Of a DNA stretch of 64,000 nucleotides, positions 59,406-64,000 are shown piece after piece. The DNA is from Caprimulgus europaeus (lineage: Eukaryota; Chordata; Aves; Caprimulgiformes; Caprimulgidae). The notes beneath the pieces were generated by a model. It saw nothing but the letters and a program-made list of their open reading frames with translations. It did not search any database and had not been told where the DNA came from. Location of the stretch: assembly GCA_907165065.1 (NCBI GenBank), contig OU015525.1:4158622-4222621 (forward strand). Reading direction: 5' to 3'. The position numbers and the translations under genes were made by a program. Within the stretch, counting starts at the first letter, position 1. The number at the start of each line of letters is the position of its first letter.

Positions 59406-62151
59406 AAAAGCTTGCACCCAAATTAGCTCAAAAAGTCAAGCGAGGAATCACCATGAGAGCAGCTAAAGATGCTCAAAGGAAGTAGCAAAAAAAAGGAGGT
59501 TAGGAGGAACGATGATTCTAAGACAAATTTCCCTGGTTTCCAGCCATGTCTGTAAGCCATGTTGCTGTTTGAATCAGGTATCTGTTTTTCTTTCTACATG
59601 CAAATGTAATACCATTCATCAGTATTTTAGAAGTCTGCAAAGTTTGCAAAGCGGTGATTGCTCAGAAACTCATGTCTAGGTTAGGAAGTTGCCTCTTCTA
59701 ACACAGAACAAAGGGCTCTACCACAAAATTACTGTCACAAAAGAGACAATAGACTGCAGGAAAGCAAAGAAACAATGAAACAAGAAAAGGATTCACAGTG
59801 TATAGCCTGGAGTCTTGAGTTGCTCTTGTAATTTAAAGAACTAATTAATTTAAACTGCTGTCCTCCCATTCTGTTTTCAAAAATGTCAAAGTCCAAAGCT
59901 GCCTGAAGTAAAATCTGTCCATCATCTTGCAATACTCTCTTTTAAATTCTTTGACTATATAGCACTAGTTTTCAAACCTCTGTTCTCTGTCTTGCTTTCC
60001 TTCCCTGCTGGAACTCCAGTGTGAACCTGCATTTATTTCCATTTTTGGAACATAATCTCACTGCTCGGCTGTGATTTATCACTACAGCTGGTCCAACAAT
60101 AATTGTTCTATTTCTTTTAAGCATACTTTTATCTTCGGTACTTAATGAAAGCAGAGATTTTGGGTTTTAAATATGTATGGGGGGTGGATACAGAATGAAT
60201 ATTTATAGATATGTAAAATATTTAGAATGTTCAGAAATATGTTTATATTTTTTTTCTCCTCAACATAATTGCATTTTTATAGTGTTTTCAATGCTAAATC
60301 ATTTTTGCTCTACTTTGGCATTCATTTTACTCTGTTGTCCTTTTTCCCTGTGTCTATTGGACTCAATTTTTTGATAGTTCAAGTCTAAAACTCTTAAACA
60401 AAACAGGAAAGCTTCTCAGCTCACAGGTACTCCGGGAAGTAATAAGGTCAGATGAATATTAGGTTCCTTTTTATTTTTTCTTACAAAAGCATTTATTCAT
60501 TCTTAAGAAAAATCTCTTCACATTTCCATAAATGACTATGGAAACTCGTAGTTCTGTAAACTGTAACAGATACATAGTAAATATAGACTAAAAGTTCAGC
60601 ACTGAGAACACTGAACTCCAGATTCCTAAATTCAAGTATTTTATTAACAGAAAATAGTGACTATTTTAAATATTTTTTTTTCTTTAGATAGAAGTTAAAA
60701 TATGTTGGGTTTTGGTTTTGTTTTATGTTTTTTTTCTGATTTGTAGGCAGCATTCTTCTGACCTGACTTTAGCTCTCTGAAAATGAGATGCTCCATCTAA
60801 TGTAGCCCTGCAAGCTAAATTTAACATTTTCAGCACAGAAGGGTGCAGCAGAATGTGCTCTGGAAATGTTGATGTCTCTGTACAGAAGGTGTGTGGACAA
60901 ATAGCTGCAAGGAGACACCTAACTTCAACAGTCAAAATAAAATAACATGAGTCCTGGTGAGAGGTTTGATCCAGAATGAACATTCCCAGGAACTTTAAAC
61001 ATTATACTGATTTTTAATGAATAGTCTCATCTCTACACATTATCCTGACTTGGTTTAATTAATTAATTATTTTTTTTTTAAAGCCACAATCCCACAAATG
61101 TAATAAACAGCTATAGCTGTAGCTGACTACTTTATGATAAACATTCCCTGATTCATTATTAGTAGAACTGCTTGTTAGATTGAAAAATGCATCTCACTCT
61201 AGCTAAACTTAAGTGAAATGCATTGTGGCTGCAGCATCTCAAGAATAAGGAAATACTTTATATATTAAGATATTTGTTAATATTAATTTTGACAACTGCA
61301 TTAGATATATATTGCTTGTACCCTCTACATTACATAGCATATTAGACATAATTATATCACTTACAAATATCTAATGCAGTTATGAATGTAAACATTAACA
61401 TTCATATATCTGATGCAGGCAGAGCTACATGACTGGTTACTGTGAGATGAGGAACTGAGCTACTACTTGAATGGAACTTTGTGTTCCTCAGTACTCCAAG
61501 GACAAGTCCATCCTGTCACTCCTTCCATGCTCTTTATAAAATATTCAGCTTTAAAAAAATGCGACTTAGCCTAAATTCCACTTTTAAAATCATTCTAACC
61601 ATCAGTTAAGTGTTTGGTGGGATTTAAATACAACACATGAGTCTTAATATTGGAATAAAGTGGGGACCTGCAGGTTTTGTTGGACTGGGGTCTTTGTGGC
61701 TTCAATTTGTCCTCTCAGGAGTTAAGTTTTGTTTCCCACCTGTAGGCTGTCCAGCTCTGTTTAGCAAAGATTTTTTTCAAGAGTAATTGTTTTCATCTTG
61801 GATGAAAAGGAAGTGAAGTACGTTGCTGTTCAGCCACTAGTTTCTCCATCAATATCACCATGAAAAATATTTTGAAGAAAAATGTAAATAGATTAATATT
61901 AAACTGCAGAGCTGTCTTGCACGTGGCTCTCACCATCCTTAACAACAGTTCCCTACCCATCCAACAAAAAAGACATTCACCAAAATGGGTTTTCACTTCC
62001 ATTAATCCATGGAAAAGTGCACATGATGACTTAGTGTGCCTGAGCTGAGGAGGCATACTGCAGTTTCACAACCCTACATGCAACCACCATGCTCATCGAG
62101 GCAGAAGACTTCAATTTAGGGAAGCAGTAGACAAAAGCTGACCTTTATCCA
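59406..62151. other. Noncoding DNA, no gene recognised
   Basis: Nothing coding was recognised. It contains a GGGTTTTGGTTTTG tract near 60709 and A+T-rich sequence around 61260-61400, where TTAATATTA and ATCTAATGC-type motifs recur. Confidence 0.45.
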
Positions 62152-62156
62152 CCCTT

Positions 62157-62764
62157 TGTGGTTTGAGCTGTGATAGAGATAATTTTCTTTTTAGTAGCTA
62201 TAATAGTGCTGTGTTTTGGTTTCAGTATGGGATTTGGTATGAGAAGAATGTTCATAATATACTGATGTTTTTAGTTGTTGCTAAGAAATCAAGGACTTTT
62301 CAATTTCCCATGCTTTGCCAGTCTGCAGGTGCAGAAGAAACTGGGGTAAGATTAACATGGTCCAAATTGTCATTTGGATATGCCATTGGGATAGTCCATA
62401 TCATATAATGACATGTTCAATATGTAAATGAGGGTTGACCAGAAAGCTCTCTCTCTTTCTTCCAGGATTACAGTTTTGGTTTCTGAATTTTCTCTCCTCT
62501 GGGATCACTGGGCATTGGTTAGTGGGTGGTGAGCAATTGCACTGTGCATCAGTCAGTATATTACAGTCAGTATATTACATTATTACTGTTATTATCATTA
62601 TTATTGTCATAATTATTTTATTTCAGTTATTAAATAGTTTTTAGCACAATCCATGAGTTTTCTTACTTTTACCTTTTCTGATTCTCTTCTCCATTTCCCA
62701 AGTAGGGGAGAGTGAGCGAGCGGCTGTGTGGTGTTTGGCTGCCAATCAAGTTAAAACCACCACA
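62157..62764 (+). mobile_element. Solo LTR, avian ERVL-like family, copy 4
   Basis: It begins TGTGGTTTGAGCTGTGATAG and ends AAACCACCACA. Flanks CCCTT (62152-62156) and CTCTT (62765-62769) agree at 4 of 5 positions. It shares the diagnostic middle segment with copy 1 (4014). A 15-bp duplication (AGTCAGTATATTACA type) precedes a TTATTATCATTATTATTG array. GAGTGAGCGAGCGGCTGTG marks the 3' part. No internal retroviral sequence is present. Confidence 0.85.
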
Positions 62765-62769
62765 CTCTT

Positions 62770-64000
62770 ATAGACAAAGCAGACTGTGCAAAGCAAGGAA
62801 CCAGAGACCTTTCCACCCTGCAGCTGACTGAGAAGCTGGAGAGACCTTCAATTATTACAACTGTTTGTTTTGAGAAAATTTAAATTTTTCTGGTCTGCCT
62901 AATTAAGGAAATAAGCCAAAATTACAGGGCAGCAAAAAGAGATTTGAACTAGAGCGACGCTGGAAGCTTCAATGTTGTCTTTCATACCTATGACTTTGTT
63001 TACCTCTTCCACCACTCCTTTGGACATGGTGGTGCTTGTGCTGGGAGGAGGAAAAAAGATGACCCACTAGAGCTGTTGCTGAATGAATGCTGCCATCTCA
63101 TCAGTTGCTCTCTCAGTTGCTGCTGACAACTGCTCATCATTTCAACTGAAAAAGAAGGCAAACAGCCACCAGGCAGAAGCAGTGACATCTTTGCACTGTG
63201 CAGCAGAAGAACAGTGAAATGCACAGAGGAGAGGATTTAGCCTGTAAGCTGTTTGTATCTGTTGTCATTGTCATTAATCAATCTGTGCTTAATGCCATTT
63301 CTTTCGGTTCACTAACTCTGTGCTTTCAAGTCAGTGTAACCCTGTCCTCCTCATTGTCTATCTGTCTCCTAAACTCACTTTCTTCCTGCTGTCTTCTTCC
63401 CTGGCCCCTCACCTGCCTCCAAAAAGCCATGTGGCATGGGTTAGTGGAAAGCCAAATTTTTTATATAGGAATTTAAGGCACTGGTCTGGACATCAGACTG
63501 GAGGACCCTGCAGGCATGGAGTACATCTTCTTCTGTGATCATCATCACAAAATCACCTTTGACTTTATACTGCCCTGAACTTGAAGCACTGGCCATTATT
63601 GTAGTAGTCACTACAGCCTGTTGGATAAAGCCAGAAATTTCCCATTGAAAAAATTGTTCTATTCAAACAGAAATGCTTCAGAAGGAAAGAGTGATTTTTG
63701 CTAAAATTTTCCATTGGGAAAGTTGAAATGTCTCCTCAAAAGTATCACAAAGGTTTTAGGGCAGCCTATTGAAGATAATGATTCATGGAGTTCTAGTTTG
63801 TCCAGGATATAAGGCTTGAAAGGAGAATGGCTGACCAGGACTATAGCTTCTATAAAGCTCATAGTAGAGAGTAAATGACTCTGAGATGGAAAGTTTTGTT
63901 CTCAATAAATTTTGTCAGAGCTTTTCATTTCATTGAAACTTTCATCATGTTAACATTTTATTCTAGCTTGTGGTAAACTTAATACATGGCAATACTATTA
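62770..64000. other. Noncoding DNA, no gene recognised
   Basis: Open frames of 60-92 codons have no recognised domain. No repeat was identified up to the window edge. Confidence 0.45.

Noticed and set aside
1-64000. CRISPR arrays, operons, prophage, tRNA/rRNA clusters
   Set aside because: No regularly spaced repeats, no dense co-directional coding and no RNA gene pattern; the repeat content is vertebrate.

Overview
This is an A+T-rich window from a vertebrate nuclear genome, almost certainly a bird. The evidence is the repeat content. At least a dozen 5'-truncated CR1 LINE pieces carry the CR1-type 3' tail (runs of ATTCTGTG/ATTCTATG on the element strand). Four LTRs belong to one avian ERVL-like family (TGT...ACA ends, a TTA-rich stretch inside, a GAGCGAG-containing 3' part, and 5-bp target duplications where intact). 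There is no operon structure, ribosome-binding site or dense coding. I found no convincing host exon, tRNA, rRNA, snRNA or CRISPR array. The long open frames are parts of CR1 or have lengths expected by chance. The window is best read as intergenic or deep-intronic DNA.

Layout. 1-121 is the edge of a CR1 copy that leaves the window. 4014-4635 is a solo ERVL-type LTR with a perfect ACCAT duplication. 8165-9325 is an old CR1 split by a second, reversed LTR of the same family (8395-8977). 14136-14457 and 14564-15091 are two CR1 copies in the same orientation; the second keeps an uninterrupted 147-codon ORF2 end and is the best-preserved CR1 here. 18194-18783 is a third LTR of the family. 21282-21449 is a CR1-like tail ending in about 13 ATTCT units. 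22596-23287 is a CR1 on the + strand. 26300-27470 holds two possible minus-strand LTRs and a 45-bp tandem duplication that translates as a 15-residue repeat. 27470-38180 is mostly unique sequence with two possible conserved noncoding elements nearby (about 24.2 and 28.5 kb). 36974-37067, 41905-42031 and 45415-45480 are possible ancient CR1/L3 tails. 38181-38830 and 40992-41312 are CR1. 50182-50463 and 52266-52547 form a 282-bp inverted repeat at about 94% identity that I cannot assign to a family. 53248-59405 is a repeat-dense block: several CR1 copies, a possible ERV1-type LTR with a CTGT duplication, and a CR1 mosaic containing an ERVK-like LTR. 62157-62764 is the fourth ERVL-type LTR.

No set of genes works together here. 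The story is layered retrotransposition into noncoding DNA. The observations most worth checking are the unclassified inverted repeat, the in-frame 45-bp duplication, the CR1/LTR mosaic near 58 kb and the candidate conserved elements. I did not see evidence for a previously undescribed biological system. Family names come from recognising sequence patterns, not from a database search.
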